Program-made: the position numbers and the translations under genes
NCBI GenBank assembly: GCA_013397795.1
Contig: VZTJ01001197.1
Location: 82,597 to 146,596 of the forward strand
Direction of reading: 5' to 3'
Source: Orthonyx spaldingii
Taxonomy: Eukaryota > Chordata > Aves > Passeriformes > Orthonychidae
DNA: 64,000 nucleotides
The notes under the pieces: model-generated
Told to the model about the DNA's origin: nothing
Database searches by the model: none
Seen by the model: the letters and a program-made list of their open reading frames with translations, nothing else
Shown here: one piece after another, positions 11,405 to 22,475 of the stretch
Numbering within the stretch: the first letter of the stretch is position 1
Layout: each line of letters begins with the position of its first letter

Positions 11405-11840
11405 GAGGTGTTGAGATGCTGGAGCGTGTCCAGGGCAGGGAACGGAGCTGGGAAGGGGCTGGAGCCCCAGGAGTGGCTGAGGGAGCTGGGAAAGGGGCTC
11501 AGCCTGGAGCAAAGGAGGCTCAGGGGGCCCTTGTGGCTCTGCACAACTCCCTGACAGGAGGGGGCAGCCGGGGGGGTCGGGCTCTGCTCCCAGGGCACAG
11601 GGACAGGAGGAGAGGGAACGGCCTCAGGCTGGGCCAGGGGAGGCTCAGGTTGGACATCCGCAGGAATTTCCCCATGGAAATGGTGGTCAGGCCTTGGAAC
11701 TGCCCAGGGAGGTTTGGATTCCCCATCCCTGGGGTTTAAGCAAAGCCTGGATGTGGCACTCAGTGCCATGGTCTGGGTGACAAGCGGGTGTCGGGTCACA
11801 GGTTGGACTCCGTGATCTTGAAGGTCTTTTCCAGACCAGT
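11405..11840 (+). mobile_element. CR1 LINE, 3' 435 bp, plus orientation
   Basis: The copy contains 'gctggagcgtgtccagggca', the GAGGCTCAGGGGGCCCTTGT block, 'ttggacatccgcaggaattt', and the 3' motif 'ggttggactccgtgatcttg' at 11802-11821. It is truncated before the coding region and continues into the expanded tail at 11841. Confidence 0.92.
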
Positions 11841-12079
11841 TGATTCTGGGATTCTGTGATTCTGTGATCCTGGAATTCTGTGATTCTGAGATTCTGTGAT
11901 TCCGGGATTCTGAGATTCTGTGATTGTGGTATCCGTGATTCTGTGACTGTGGGATTCTGTGATTCCATGATTCTGGGATTCTGGGATTCTGTGATTCTGA
12001 GATTCCATGATTGTGGGATTCTAAGATTCCGGGATTCTGTGATTCCATGATTCTGGGATTCCAGGATTCTGGGATTCTG
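11841..12079. repeat. Expanded CR1 tail, degenerate octamer array
   Basis: About 240 bp of imperfect ATTCTGTG-type repeats (variants ATTCTGGG, ATTCCATG, ATTCTGAG) follow directly on the CR1 3' end. Normal CR1 tails carry two to four such octamers; here there are roughly 30. The array has presumably grown from the tail by slippage. Confidence 0.92.
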
Positions 12080-12457
12080 TGTTCAGCACCGCAGCCCTGG
12101 CACAGCCGGGTGTCCCCTCAGCAGCCCCAGGCACCCCGTGTCCCACGGAGATGGAGCTTTGGGCTCCTCACGGTGGGGATCACCCAGCTGGCACCCTCAG
12201 GGAGAAATGTCTGGAATTCCTGCGGAGGGTCACTCCCTGCCTGCTCCCAGCGCAGACCCGATGGTGTCACACCCAGGTGACACGGGCCAGGCCAGGGCTG
12301 GGCTCCCCACGCTCCCCAGTGCACCCCAGCATCCCCGCAGCTCCCAGCCCCGCTCCTCCTGCCCGGGGCTCGCTCTCCAGCCCTGCTCAGCCCTTTCAGG
12401 CCCCGTTATCTCCTCAGGCCCTCCCACAGCAGCCTGGTGCCTGTGCAGAGCTGCAGC
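12080..12457. other. Unassigned GC-rich sequence
   Basis: No gene or repeat was recognised between the CR1 tail array and the motif cluster. Confidence 0.4.
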
Positions 12458-12668
12458 CACCTGATAGCCAGGTGGGGAGCGAGCAGCCCCGTTCCCACCC
12501 CAGCCTGCTCGCCCGCGGGCCGGGCCAGGCAAAGTAGGGCACTGTGATAGCAGAACGAGCCCGGCACTCAGTATCTGCTGATACCGAGCTGTTTGTTTAG
12601 TGAGAGATAAACGAGCGGACCTGATAGTCTGGAAGGGCGTGCTAATACCTGGAAATCCCACTTTATCA
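12458..12668. promoter_or_regulatory. Candidate regulatory cluster: E-box pair and GATA-type motifs
   Basis: The palindromic arrangement CACCTGATAGCCAGGTG (12458-12474) puts a TGATAG motif between two E-boxes of the CACCTG/CAGGTG type. Further WGATAR matches follow: TGATAG at 12545, AGATAA at 12605, TGATAG at 12622 and TGATAA (minus strand) at 12663. Five matches within 210 bases is more than expected in GC-rich DNA. Whether any factor binds here is inference. Confidence 0.3.
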
Positions 12669-12671
12669 GCT

Positions 12672-12815
12672 TGCAGAGAGTCCCGGAACGGTTTGGGCTG
12701 GAAGGGACCTTAAAGCTCAGCTCATCCCACCCCTGCCATGGCAGGGACATCTCCCACTGTCCCAGGCTGCTCCAGCCCCAATGTCCAGCCTGGCCTTGGA
12801 CACTTCCAGGAGTGT
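12672..12815 (-). mobile_element. CR1 LINE fragment, minus orientation
   Basis: The fragment carries GGAACGGTTTGGGCTGGAAG, the CCATGGCAGGGACATCTCCC block and CCAGCCTGGCCTTGGACACT. It is truncated after about 145 bp and has lost its tail repeats. Confidence 0.88.
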
Positions 12816-15574
12816 TTTGCTGGTGCATCTTGATTCCCACAGGTCCAAGTCCTCCCTCTGCAGCAGATGTGTGGACCAAGAACTTCCCTCCCTCTCCCAC
12901 TCTCAGTCCCATTTGAGCAGAAGCTGCTCAGGTGGTGTTTTGGGTGAGATTGATGGTGCAGCCCCTACACTTTCTGTGACTGCACAAGCCAGCTCTCACC
13001 AGGCTCTCTGACCTCCTCACTTGCAGTCCTGATGACAGAAAATGATGTAGAGCTTTGGGTTTCAGGAAGGAGGCCAATAAATCACTCACGTGCTGCTGGG
13101 AGGGAGCCATAAACCAGGGTTTGTCATTTTGCATTTGTATCAAAAATCCCACGAGGTTTCATCATTGTGTGATGAGAGTTTCAGCTTTTCCGAATTGGCT
13201 CACAAATGAAAATATTTATGACGAAGCACCAGGAGAAACAGTGGAGCAAAGATTAAAGGAAGGTATTTATTGATAAATTAGGGCAGTATGGGGATCAGAC
13301 AGGTCAGCACTCAGGAATGTGCATTTGCATAGAGCCCAGAGAGCTGCTGAGTCACGGGGAAGGATGGGAGGATGGGTCAAGAACTGGAGGCCTTTCTGCC
13401 CAGGAACAGCTGTGTCTCATTTCCTCTGAAATTAATTCTTAATTAATTAGATGAAACAGCCCTAACGGGCAAACCAGTGAGGCTTGATGGGTTTGGGCAC
13501 CTTCTCAAAAGATGTCCTGTCCTGGAGCCGTAATCCAGGCTCAGCCCTGCACCTCTGCCCACCAGGATGTCTCCACAGCTCCGGATTATGGATATTCCAA
13601 GACATGGCAACAGCTGTGTGAGGAGAAAATTCAGAGCAGGATTTCTTAGAGCAGAAGTTCAATTCCGTCAGGAGAAGGTGTAAAACACCAGCCAGGTGAA
13701 GCTGAGGACAGCCAGGAATGCTGGCAGCACTCCCTCATGGGTCAGGATCTCCCAGGGATATCCCAGTGCAGCTTTGGTTGTTCCATCCTGCTGGCCTGGA
13801 TGCAGTGAAAATGTGAATTTTACAGCTGCAGAACTTTGCCTGAGCAGCAGCATCCCGAACCTGGGGCTGTGAGCACCCATGGGGCCACTCTGGGTGTGTT
13901 ATTTCAGTTGAGATTTGACCTGAGGAGCGTTTGAACCAACACCACCCCTGCGAATGGAAATGAAATAACTTTTTCTCCAAGAGCAGCCCTGCACTGGTTG
14001 TGCTTCCTCCTCTGCCACTTCTTCCCAGAAACAGCCACCACCCTCCTCCTGGCCAGACCCCTGGCTGGGTGTGAATCCATTAATGGGTGCTAAATCCATT
14101 TCCAGGCACGTGAGTCCTTCCTGGGCACGCCTGGCACCTTCGCTGAAGGGCTTTGGACAGGAAATTGGCCCCAAGAACAGCTTGTCCCAAGCCCAGAGGG
14201 GACAAATCTCAGGGTAATTCCCATTCTGAACCTTCTTTCTGCTGTTCCCTGAGTGAGGAAGGTCTAAGGGTTTGGGAATCCTTTCCAAATCCCTCTGGGT
14301 TCTCTTGCTGTCTCCTGAACATTTCAGCAGTTCGGAGAAAAGCTGAAGGATCACACACAGGCTCAAAAACACCTTCCCCACCCCAACCCCTTCATGCTTA
14401 ACCCTTTGATTTATTACCAAGCCCCTTGTGGGAATTTCAGGTTGGCTGTACTGGGATAGGGATATCACAGGGGCGAGTTTATCCCTTTTTTTGTGCAGAG
14501 GGAGCCAAAATTTGCTGCAGGAAGGGTGAGTAAAGCATGGGTGGGAGCTCAGAATTGAGTTAAGTCTGTATTTTCCAGCACTGGGAGGGACCTGGCTCCC
14601 CGGTGCCTTCAGGGGTGCAGTGGGACAGGGCTGTGGGCCTGGTGCTGCACCCCACAGGGCACCAGAGCAGGGGGAGAGGGTCCCTGCTCTGCAGGAGCAG
14701 CTGGGACAGGAGCTGCCAGGGAACTCTCCATGGAAAACTCCCTGTCTGGAAGGGGGGATCCTTGGCCTGAGGGTGCTGCTCTTCCCAAAATCCTTTTTGC
14801 TCTGACACAGCACACCTCGTTTTCAGCAGGAACCCTGGGATAATCAGTCTCTGCCCAGATGAAGGAATGACTTTCCTCTCCCACATTCCTCTCTCTCCCA
14901 TGGAGAATGGAATCCCATCCCATTTGTTACTTCCCAAGGCCTGGGCTCACCACACAACACACACTTCATCCCTTTTCCTTCCTGAGTGAGCAGGAGGTGA
15001 AGGGATTTATCTGCCTCATGCCCAGCACCTCCAGCCCAGCCCAGGGCAGGCAGGCAGCATCTGCACCTCAGGAAAAGAGGGATTGGATGGAGCCTGGGGG
15101 CTGCACAGGTGGGATCAAATCATGCCAGAGCTGTGCAGAGTGTTCCTGTGTGCCCTCAGCAAACCCCAGGCAAGGGGAAAGGTGCATTCCTCACATTTGC
15201 CATGGACCAGGAGCACATCCACGGCCCCTCTCATCCCCAGGCACGGTGCACTTTGCTCAGGGATTGGAACGGGATAAATCCTGCGGGTCCTGATGACCTC
15301 AGGACTGATGGCACTCCTGAAGAGAAGGCTTAGGGGGCTTGGGGGAGTGGAAATTTTAACCCTGAAGTCGTTGGGAAATGTGGGAAGTTCAGCAAGGTTG
15401 GAGTGAGCTGAGCTGGGATTTGAAGGGGAACCTGTTCTTGATTTGAGGCTCCTCTGAGCCAGCTGAAGTGACCAGAGCTTCAAGGCTTCCACAGTGTCCA
15501 CCCTCAGTGATGGTTTGGGGATCCTTGGAGTCGTTTTTAGTTGTCCTACGTGGTGGTGGAAGAGAAGCGAGGGT
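12816..15574. other. Unassigned sequence, about 2.7 kb
   Basis: No gene or recognised repeat. A long open frame on the minus strand (13899-14813) is present but shows no domain, no exon boundaries and no compositional support, so I do not call it a gene. Confidence 0.4.
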
Positions 15575-15640
15575 TGAACTTCAATTATATCTGTGGGTGC
15601 CTTCCAACCCTAATTTATATTTCTGTGATTCCACAACGGT
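15575..15640 (+). mobile_element. Probable CR1 3' terminus, diverged
   Basis: A short piece with 'gggtgccttccaaccctaat' followed by ATTTCTGTGATTCC matches the last 60 bp of an older CR1 copy. The upstream part cannot be traced by eye. Confidence 0.45.
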
Positions 15641-15904
15641 GGTGGCTCACAGTGATTTGAAGAATCAGCCCATATTTTGCCTTGGGTCTGTGCTGAAGAT
15701 CTTTCTGTTCCCTGCACTACTACATCTTAAAATCTGCCCCTGAAACGTGGGGGTACCAACCCCTGCTCCCTTCCCAGGGCTCCCATCGCTGTTCCAGGGG
15801 TATCCCTGCCCTTCCCCTGCAGCGTCACACCGATCCTGCTCCAGGGCAGCTGTGCTGAGCACCAAAGGTGGGTCCAGGAAGGGCAGACCCAGGGTGTGCA
15901 ACTC

Positions 15905-16115
15905 CAGATGCTGAAAAGCCAGGGAAGGTCTAGATTGGATAGCAGGAAAAATTCCTTCACTGAAAGGGTGCAGGCAGCAGTGGAATCCCCATCCCGGAGG
16001 GGTTTGAGAGCCGTGTGGATGTGGCTCTTGGGGACGTGGTGGCAGTGCTGGGGGCGTGGTTGGGCTGTGACCTCAGAGGGCTTTTCCAGCCTGAATTCCG
16101 TGATCCTGAGTGACC
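15905..16115 (+). mobile_element. CR1 LINE fragment, plus orientation
   Basis: It shows the series 'agattggatagcaggaaaaa', 'ttccttcactgaaagggtgc', 'ggatgtggctcttggggac' and a terminal 'cttttccagcctgaattccg'. This is an older, more diverged subfamily than the copies at 6095 or 11405. Confidence 0.8.
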
Positions 16116-16630
16116 GTGGGCGATCCCCAGCACGGCCCTGCCGACCTCGCTGGAGCTGGCGGGAGGGAATTGCCGAGGGCAGCTGAGGCAGCGGGGAGCG
16201 GCCCAGGCCTGTCAGGGATGTCTATATTTAGGTCCCCACAGGCTGGGACAGGAAGGCAGGAGGTCTCCATCGTGCTCTCCCCGTGCACAGGAGTTTGCCT
16301 GGCAGCAGAGTCCATCAAGCCTGGACTCCTTTTTCAGCCCCATGAAAGCTCTGCGGCCTCGCGAGCTCGGTGAATCCTCACGAGGTACCACGGGTGGATT
16401 TCCAATCTCTGCTCGTTCCTGTGCTGTCCCTGGGCCTGGGGCAGGGGAAATCTGCCCCTTCTGCTCCAGGTGCTGTCCCCAGACCCAGCTTGGAGCTAAA
16501 CACAGCTCAGAGCTCTGTCTGGGCCAGCCCCGCACTGCTGGGCCTGGCCAGGGCCGCAGTGAGCCCCAAAGGCAAGGGGCAGGGCTGCCATGGAGCGGGG
16601 TCTCTGTGTCCCGGGGCTGGGCTGTGCCCC

Positions 16631-16684
16631 GGGCAGGGGACATTCCCCGGGCAGGGGACATTCCCAGGGCAGGGGACATTCCTT
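16631..16684. repeat. 18-bp tandem repeat, three units
   Basis: The unit GGGCAGGGGACATTCCCC recurs at 16631, 16649 and 16667 with one or two substitutions. Confidence 0.85.
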
Positions 16685-16707
16685 GGGAAGGCACCTTCAC
16701 CATCACA

Positions 16708-17205
16708 GGGTTTCACAAAATATCCTGAGCTGAAGGAACCCCCAGGATCATCCAGCCCAGCCCCAGACCCCCCAACACCCCACCCCGAGCATCCCTGGAG
16801 CGCTGCCCAAACGCTCCTGGAGCTCTGGCAGCCTCGGGGCCGTGCCCATTCCCTGGGGAGCCTGGGCAGTGCCCAGCACCCTCTGGGGGAAGAACCTTTC
16901 CCTGATCTCCAGCCTGGCCCTGCCCTGGCCCAGCTCCAGCCGTTCCTGGCTGCTGTCCCTGTCCCAGGGAGCAGAGATCGGAGCTGCCCCTCCTCTTCCC
17001 CTCCTGAGAAAATTGTAACTGCGAGGGGTCTCCCCTCAGTCTCCACTTCAGGCTGAACAGACTCGTGGCCTCAGTTGCTCCTCATCCAGCTTCCCCTCAA
17101 GGCCCATCACCATCTTCCTTTGGATGCTCTCTAATAGTTTAATGTCTTTCTTATATTTTGGTGCCCAGCTCTGCTCACAATATTCAAGCTGAGGCTGCCC
17201 AGCCC
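16708..17205 (-). mobile_element. CR1 LINE, 3' about 500 bp, minus orientation
   Basis: One of the longest CR1 copies in the window. It starts at the reversed 3' end ('ggaacccccaggatcatcca') and passes GAGCATCCCTGGAGCGCTGC, a 'ggggaagaacctttccctga' block and CTCCAGCCGTTCCTGGCTGC. It reaches TTCAGGCTGAACAGACTCGT and older 5' sequence near 17200. It is the same subfamily as 28070-28320 and 57958-58355. No complete coding domain is present. Confidence 0.92.
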
Positions 17206-18138
17206 AACCCAGCCCAGCCCAAAGAAGTTACTTCCACTCACATTGTCCAAACCATTCCCCTTTCTGCAGTCCTGCCTTGTCCATCTCTTCCTCCCCTGTT
17301 TATTTCTCACTCCATCCTGTTCTCCTAGCAGTGGGATAAAACCAACCTGAGCATTCTTCTCTGGACAACAATGCTGACATTTCCCAAATCATGTCTCGAG
17401 TGTGCCAGCACTTCAACCTTTAATCACATTTCTCAGTTTTCCCACCCTTAACTTCCAAAATAGGGACCACTGAGGTCCTGCAGGGGGATTGTGAGAAAAC
17501 TGGAAACTCTGAACACAGAAAAAAAGTTTGGCAGCAAAAGGTCCAGACTGAAAGGAATTTCTGATTGACAACTTCCCCATTGCACATGATATGCACAAGG
17601 CTGAAGTTCAGATCAGAGGAATGGTTTTCCTTTCATCCCTGAATTGCACAATAATGAAATCTTCCAGCTCTTGCTGTCCCTTGAGCTGTTTCTGATGAAG
17701 CTGCACTGAAATACGTCAGTCCAAGTCAGAACTGTCTGTTACAGGAACTGCAGGGAAATAAAGAGAATTCACTTGAGGCTCCTCACACCCAGCTACCCTC
17801 ACTCAGCAAAGATTTGTAAATCCTAAACCACTGCTCACAGCTCTGCCCGAGTGAGCTGTTTGTTCTCCTCTCATCCTCCTCCCCAGGCAGATCAGAGCCC
17901 TGCAGTGCTGGATGGAAATTCTGCATTTTCCAGGGCAGGACTTCCAGGCTGCCAAAGTGAATTGGAGGAGCATCAAGGCTGCAAACTCAAAACATTGGAG
18001 GAAATTCGTGTGTTCCTGCAGAGGCCCAGCTCAGTCCCTGACAGCGGGATCGTGGTCACGCCTTTCCCGTGTCATCTTGCTTCCACAAGACCCCAGGCTC
18101 AGTTCTTGTAGCAAATATTTCTGCTTGTCTTGTTATAG
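17206..18138. other. Unassigned sequence
   Basis: No gene or repeat was recognised. GC content is lower than average (17280-17800). Confidence 0.4.
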
Positions 18139-18370
18139 AGTCAGGGAATCCCAGAATGGTTTGGGTTGAAAGGAACATTAAATCCCATTCCATTCCCCCC
18201 CCTGCCATGGCAGGGACCCCTCCCACTGTCCCAGGCTGCTCCAGCCCCGTCCAGCCTGGCCCTGGGCACTGCCAGGGATCCAGGGGCAGCCACAGCTTCT
18301 CTGGGCACCTGTGCCAGGGCCTCACCACCCTTACAGGGAAGGATTCCTTCCCAGTATCCAATCTAGATCT
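18139..18370 (-). mobile_element. CR1 LINE fragment, minus orientation
   Basis: It carries AATGGTTTGGGTTGAAAGGA, the CCATGGCAGGGACCCCTCCC block, the 'agccacagcttctctgggca' block and a 'ttccttcccagtatccaatc' end. It is 5'-truncated. Confidence 0.9.
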
Positions 18371-19734
18371 ACCTTATCCAATCCAACTTATCTAAATTTT
18401 CTTATTTTTTATTCTGCTATTTTCTTTTAGGGCTTTACAAGTAATAGTCCTTTCATTATGAATTTTTTAAACCTTCTTTCCAGCACGCACCAATGTCTGC
18501 AGCACTGGGGAAAGGCTTCAGGTGCGTTTCCTGATTCTGTGTCAGGCACAGCTGAGCCTTTGCTCGGTCTGGGGCTTCTCCCCTCTGTCTGGGTTCCAAA
18601 AGGATGCTTTGCCATTTCATTCCCCATGCTGGGAGCTGTGCAGGATCCCACTGCCTCCTTCCCTACCTGCCTGGTTCCCCGACAGGAAAAATCTGATTTT
18701 TCCCTTATCCTGCCTGAACTTTCTTAACTCTCCCGTGTGCAGCGAACTCAAGTCCCAGACTGACACACCAATGCCCCCACCTTTTAAAGCCAACTGCTAA
18801 TTAGAATTCCTGTTCAGAGCATTCCCAGAGCCCAGTCCTGCCCCTGCCAAGGGCACCCTGATTAAGCCGTTTGTGGGAGTGCAGCTCCCTCCCCTTTGGC
18901 ACAACACCCACGACTGCACCTCAGGTGAGCTCTTCCAAACTGCCACGAGAAACGGAGAGAGATTCCAGGAATGAAACTGGCCCAGGCTCCAGTCCCAGCG
19001 CCCTGAACAAGACAAATGATGGCAAGAGTCAACTTCACAGGGGAATCCTTTGGTTTCTCCCAGGAACTGGTTTGTTCTGAGGGGTCTTTGCCAAACCTTC
19101 GGCCCCCTCAGACCTCAGGTCCTGGCTGATCCAAGGTCTCCTTGATCCTCCAGCTGGGTGGCACTGGAAGCTCTGAGTGAGACCTGGTGGCTGCAGGAGA
19201 CAATAACACATGTCTGGGATAATTATCAAGGTTTCCACTGCATCATTCCCCGATTTATCTCAGTCAGGATGGATACGGCTCGGGGCAGCTCCCGAGCTGG
19301 GCACACGTAACTGACACAGTTCAGGAGAAGGCAAATCAGCCTGGAGCCAGATCCCGCAGTGAGAGCAAAAGGCAGGAGATGAGTTCCTGCTCCACCACTC
19401 GGTGCTGTCGCTGCAGAGCCGCAGCCTGGCCTGGCTTCCCGGAGCCTCGGGGCGGAATTGTCAGACAGATGGAGCAACCTCTGCTGGAATCCAGGATAAC
19501 ATTCGGTGCCTTTCTATAAAAAACATAGCCAGGGGTCTTCAGAGAGCATAGCCCATCCCAGCCTCTCTGCACACCCGAAATACATCGAGTGAGCTGTGAG
19601 TCACAGCCCAGCGTGCCAGAACGGAGCCTCTCCCCTGCAGCAGCGCTCCTGCCCTTCCCTTGGTGGTCTCCCACGTGGCCCTGGCGCTCCTGGCGTGCTC
19701 CTGGCGTGCTCCTGGCAGCTGGCACACCTTGGAT
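18371..19734. other. Unassigned sequence
   Basis: No gene or repeat family was recognised. A small triplication of CTCCTGGCGTG-like units lies at 19680-19715, just before the minisatellite. Confidence 0.4.
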
Positions 19735-20350
19735 GCAGCAGCAGAGCCCTCCCGGTGGGCTCTGGGGGTGACACAGAGCTGTGACAGCAGCAGAGCCCTC
19801 CCAGTGGGGTCTGGGGGTGACACAGCTCAGTTATGGGGACAGGACCCTCCCGGTGGGGTCTAGGGGTGACACGGAGCAGTGGCAGCAGCAGGACCCTCCC
19901 GGTGGGGTCTGGGGGTGACACAGCTCAGTCACGGGGACAGGACCCTCCCAGTGGGGTCTAGGGGTGACACGGAGCAGTTATGGGGACAGGACTCTCTCAA
20001 TGGGTTCTGGGGGTGTCACAGCTCAGTCAGGGGGACAGGACCCTCCCACTGGCCTCTGGAAGTGACACAGAGCAGTGACAGCAGCAGGACCCTCCCAGTG
20101 GGATCTGGGGGTGACACAGCTCAGTTATGGGGACAGGACACTCCCAGTGGGGTCTGGGGGTGACACAGAGCAGTTACGGGGACAGGACTCTCTCAATGGG
20201 TTCTGGGGGTGTCACTGCTCAGTTATGGGGACAGGACTCTCCCATTGAGGTCTGGGGGTGTCACTGCTCAGTTATGGGGACAGGACTCTCCCATTGAGGT
20301 CTGGGGGTGACACGGCTCAGTCACAGCAGCAGGACCCTGTCCCTGGGCTC
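19735..20350. repeat. 49-bp minisatellite, about 13 units
   Basis: The core GGACCCTCCCGGTGGGGTCT recurs 13 times between 19747 and 20332, giving a mean spacing of 48.8 bp. Units end either in GACAGCAGCAG or TTATGGGGACAG types, so two variants are interleaved. The period is not a multiple of three, and no open frame spans the array. Confidence 0.92.
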
Positions 20351-22004
20351 TGGGGGTGCTCTGTGCCCCCGTGGGGCTGTGGAGCCTCCCCAAACGCCTG
20401 CAGTTTGTGTGAGCAGGGCAAGGCTTCCCTCAGGGCACATTTCTGTGTCCTGGCCTGAGGCACCCTCTCGATAGCCTGGTGCAGTTTCCCTGCTCCAAAC
20501 TGCTGCTTTGGGGTCAGAAAGAGAGGAGCCAGTCACATCCCCTGGGCCCAGCGTCCCTCTCTGCAGGCTGCACCTGCACTGGGGCTGGGGACAGCAGCCT
20601 TCCCCCGCAGAGTCTGTGCTCAGCAGGGAATTCCACCCAGATCTCTGTCCAGCTTGCTGGGTGTCACCTCAAGACATTCCAGGTTTCTGTATTTTTATTA
20701 ATATCATTTTATTGTTGTATTATTTTTATTCATATGAACCGGTTGTGAGGCATGAACCAGGACATGACCCCTGGCTGACCCCTGTTAAATATCCTTCAGG
20801 GCTGGGGTAGTCCTTGCCCAAGGGCAATTCCAGCTCCTCTGCAGGGTGACAGAGCTGTCCCAGCTCCCGGGGACTGTCTCAGCCCTGGGGTCTCCAGCTG
20901 CTGCCAGAAGGAACATTTCACAAAACCCCAAAAGTGAGAGAGAGGAGGCAGAGCACCCACCCAGCATCCCAGGGAACTGCACAGCCCTGGGTTTGCACAG
21001 CCAGGCAGTGAGCACTGGGTTGCAGGGCAGCTCTGCCTCCCTGGGACACGGGGCTGGATGTTCTGGGTAAATTCTGTGCAAAGAGAGGCAGCGGAACACG
21101 TGGAGTTCCAGCTGCTTTGCAAGCCCAGCTGCTTTGTGGCATTGCAAAACTGTGGGAAATTGTAAATCCTAGGGAAACAAACAGGAGGGCAGGGTGCAGA
21201 GGAGCCAAAGGTGGCAATGCACCTGTTCATTACATAATTCCTGGGTGATAAAATGCATTTATCTCCCTTTTTTTTTTCCTTTTCTGCACTTTGTCCGGCA
21301 AACTTTCTCCGGAACAGACTTCCAAAGTCCCAGGGCAGCTTCACTCAGTGAATGCTTTTTATCAAAAGTAATGTTTCTCTCTTTCCTCAAGACATTGTTG
21401 TTTGGGGCGAACGACATTTGTCAGATAAACTGTGACCTTTCAGAGGCACGAGCAGCAGCCTGAAGAGGGAGATCTGGCGCTTCCCTGGCCGGGAATCTGC
21501 ACTTCCCAATCCATTACCCCAGCATTTCAGAAGGACCTGCACCTATTGTGCCTCAGCAATTCCCGTTTTATCAGTGCGAGCCCCACAAAGCACCTCCGTG
21601 TTCACCCGCCCTGCTGCTCATACCCCAAAACTCCCATCTCCCAGGCACCAGGTGCCCAATCTCCGATCAAAATCCTCAATCTCAGCTCAAAGTTACCCTG
21701 CAAGGGTTAAAATCCAATTACTTGAAATCACAGAGGCGGTAGAAGAAGGGAACTGCTCGACAAGGACCTCTCTGATTTGCTGGACCTTTCCCAATTAGAG
21801 AGGGATTTTTCCACCCCAAAGTTATTTGGAACTGCAAAATATGGGGTGACGTGTGGGGTACGGCCTGGGCAGCGCCTGGGGCACACCTGACCCCTTCACA
21901 CAGCCTGGGGCACCGAGGGATGGCAGCGAGGAGCTGCAGGAGGAGCAGGTTGTTTGACAGGTCAGGTTTCCTCTCTGAGCCCAGCTTTAGGACAGGGTCA
22001 CTGC
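20351..22004. other. Unassigned sequence with an AT-rich tract
   Basis: No gene or repeat was recognised apart from an AT-rich low-complexity stretch at 20690-20740 and a T-run at 21270-21280. Confidence 0.4.
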
Positions 22005-22475
22005 AGGGCAGTGGGGACACCCCGGGGAATCCTGGAGAGGCTGCAGAGGAAGCTCCAGCGCTGGGAGCATCCCTCTGCCGTGCTGGGAAAAGGCTGAGAG
22101 GGTTGGGATTTTCAGCCTGGAGATGAGGAAGCTTCAGGGTGACCTAACTGAGACCTTCCAGTGCCGGAAGGGAGCTGCCAAAGAACTTGGGGAGAGAATT
22201 TACAAGGGCCTGCAGTGGGGGATGGCTTCAGACTGAAAGAGAGGGGTTTAAATGGGAGATTGGGAAGGGATTGTTCCCTGGAAGGGTGGTGGGATGGAAT
22301 TCCCAGAGAAGCTGTGGCTGCCCCTGGATCCCTGGCAGTGCCCAAGGCCAGGCTGGACATTGGGGCTGGAGCAGCCTGGGACAGTGGGAGATGTCCCTGC
22401 CATGGCAGGGGAGGGATGGGATGGGATTTGAGGTCCCTTCCAACCCAAACCATTCCGGGATTCTCTGACTCCATG
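22005..22475 (+). mobile_element. CR1 LINE, 3' about 470 bp, plus orientation
   Basis: Begins near 'gaatcctggagaggctgcag', runs through TTTTCAGCCTGGAGATGAGG, TGGAATTCCCAGAGAAGCTG and the 'gggacagtgggagatgtcc' block, and ends at AACCCAAACCATTCCGGGAT. The copy is 5'-truncated. Confidence 0.9.

Noticed and set aside
13899..14813. 304-codon open frame on the minus strand
   Set aside because: No recognisable domain, no exon signals, composition of surrounding non-coding DNA, and overlapping frames on the other strand.
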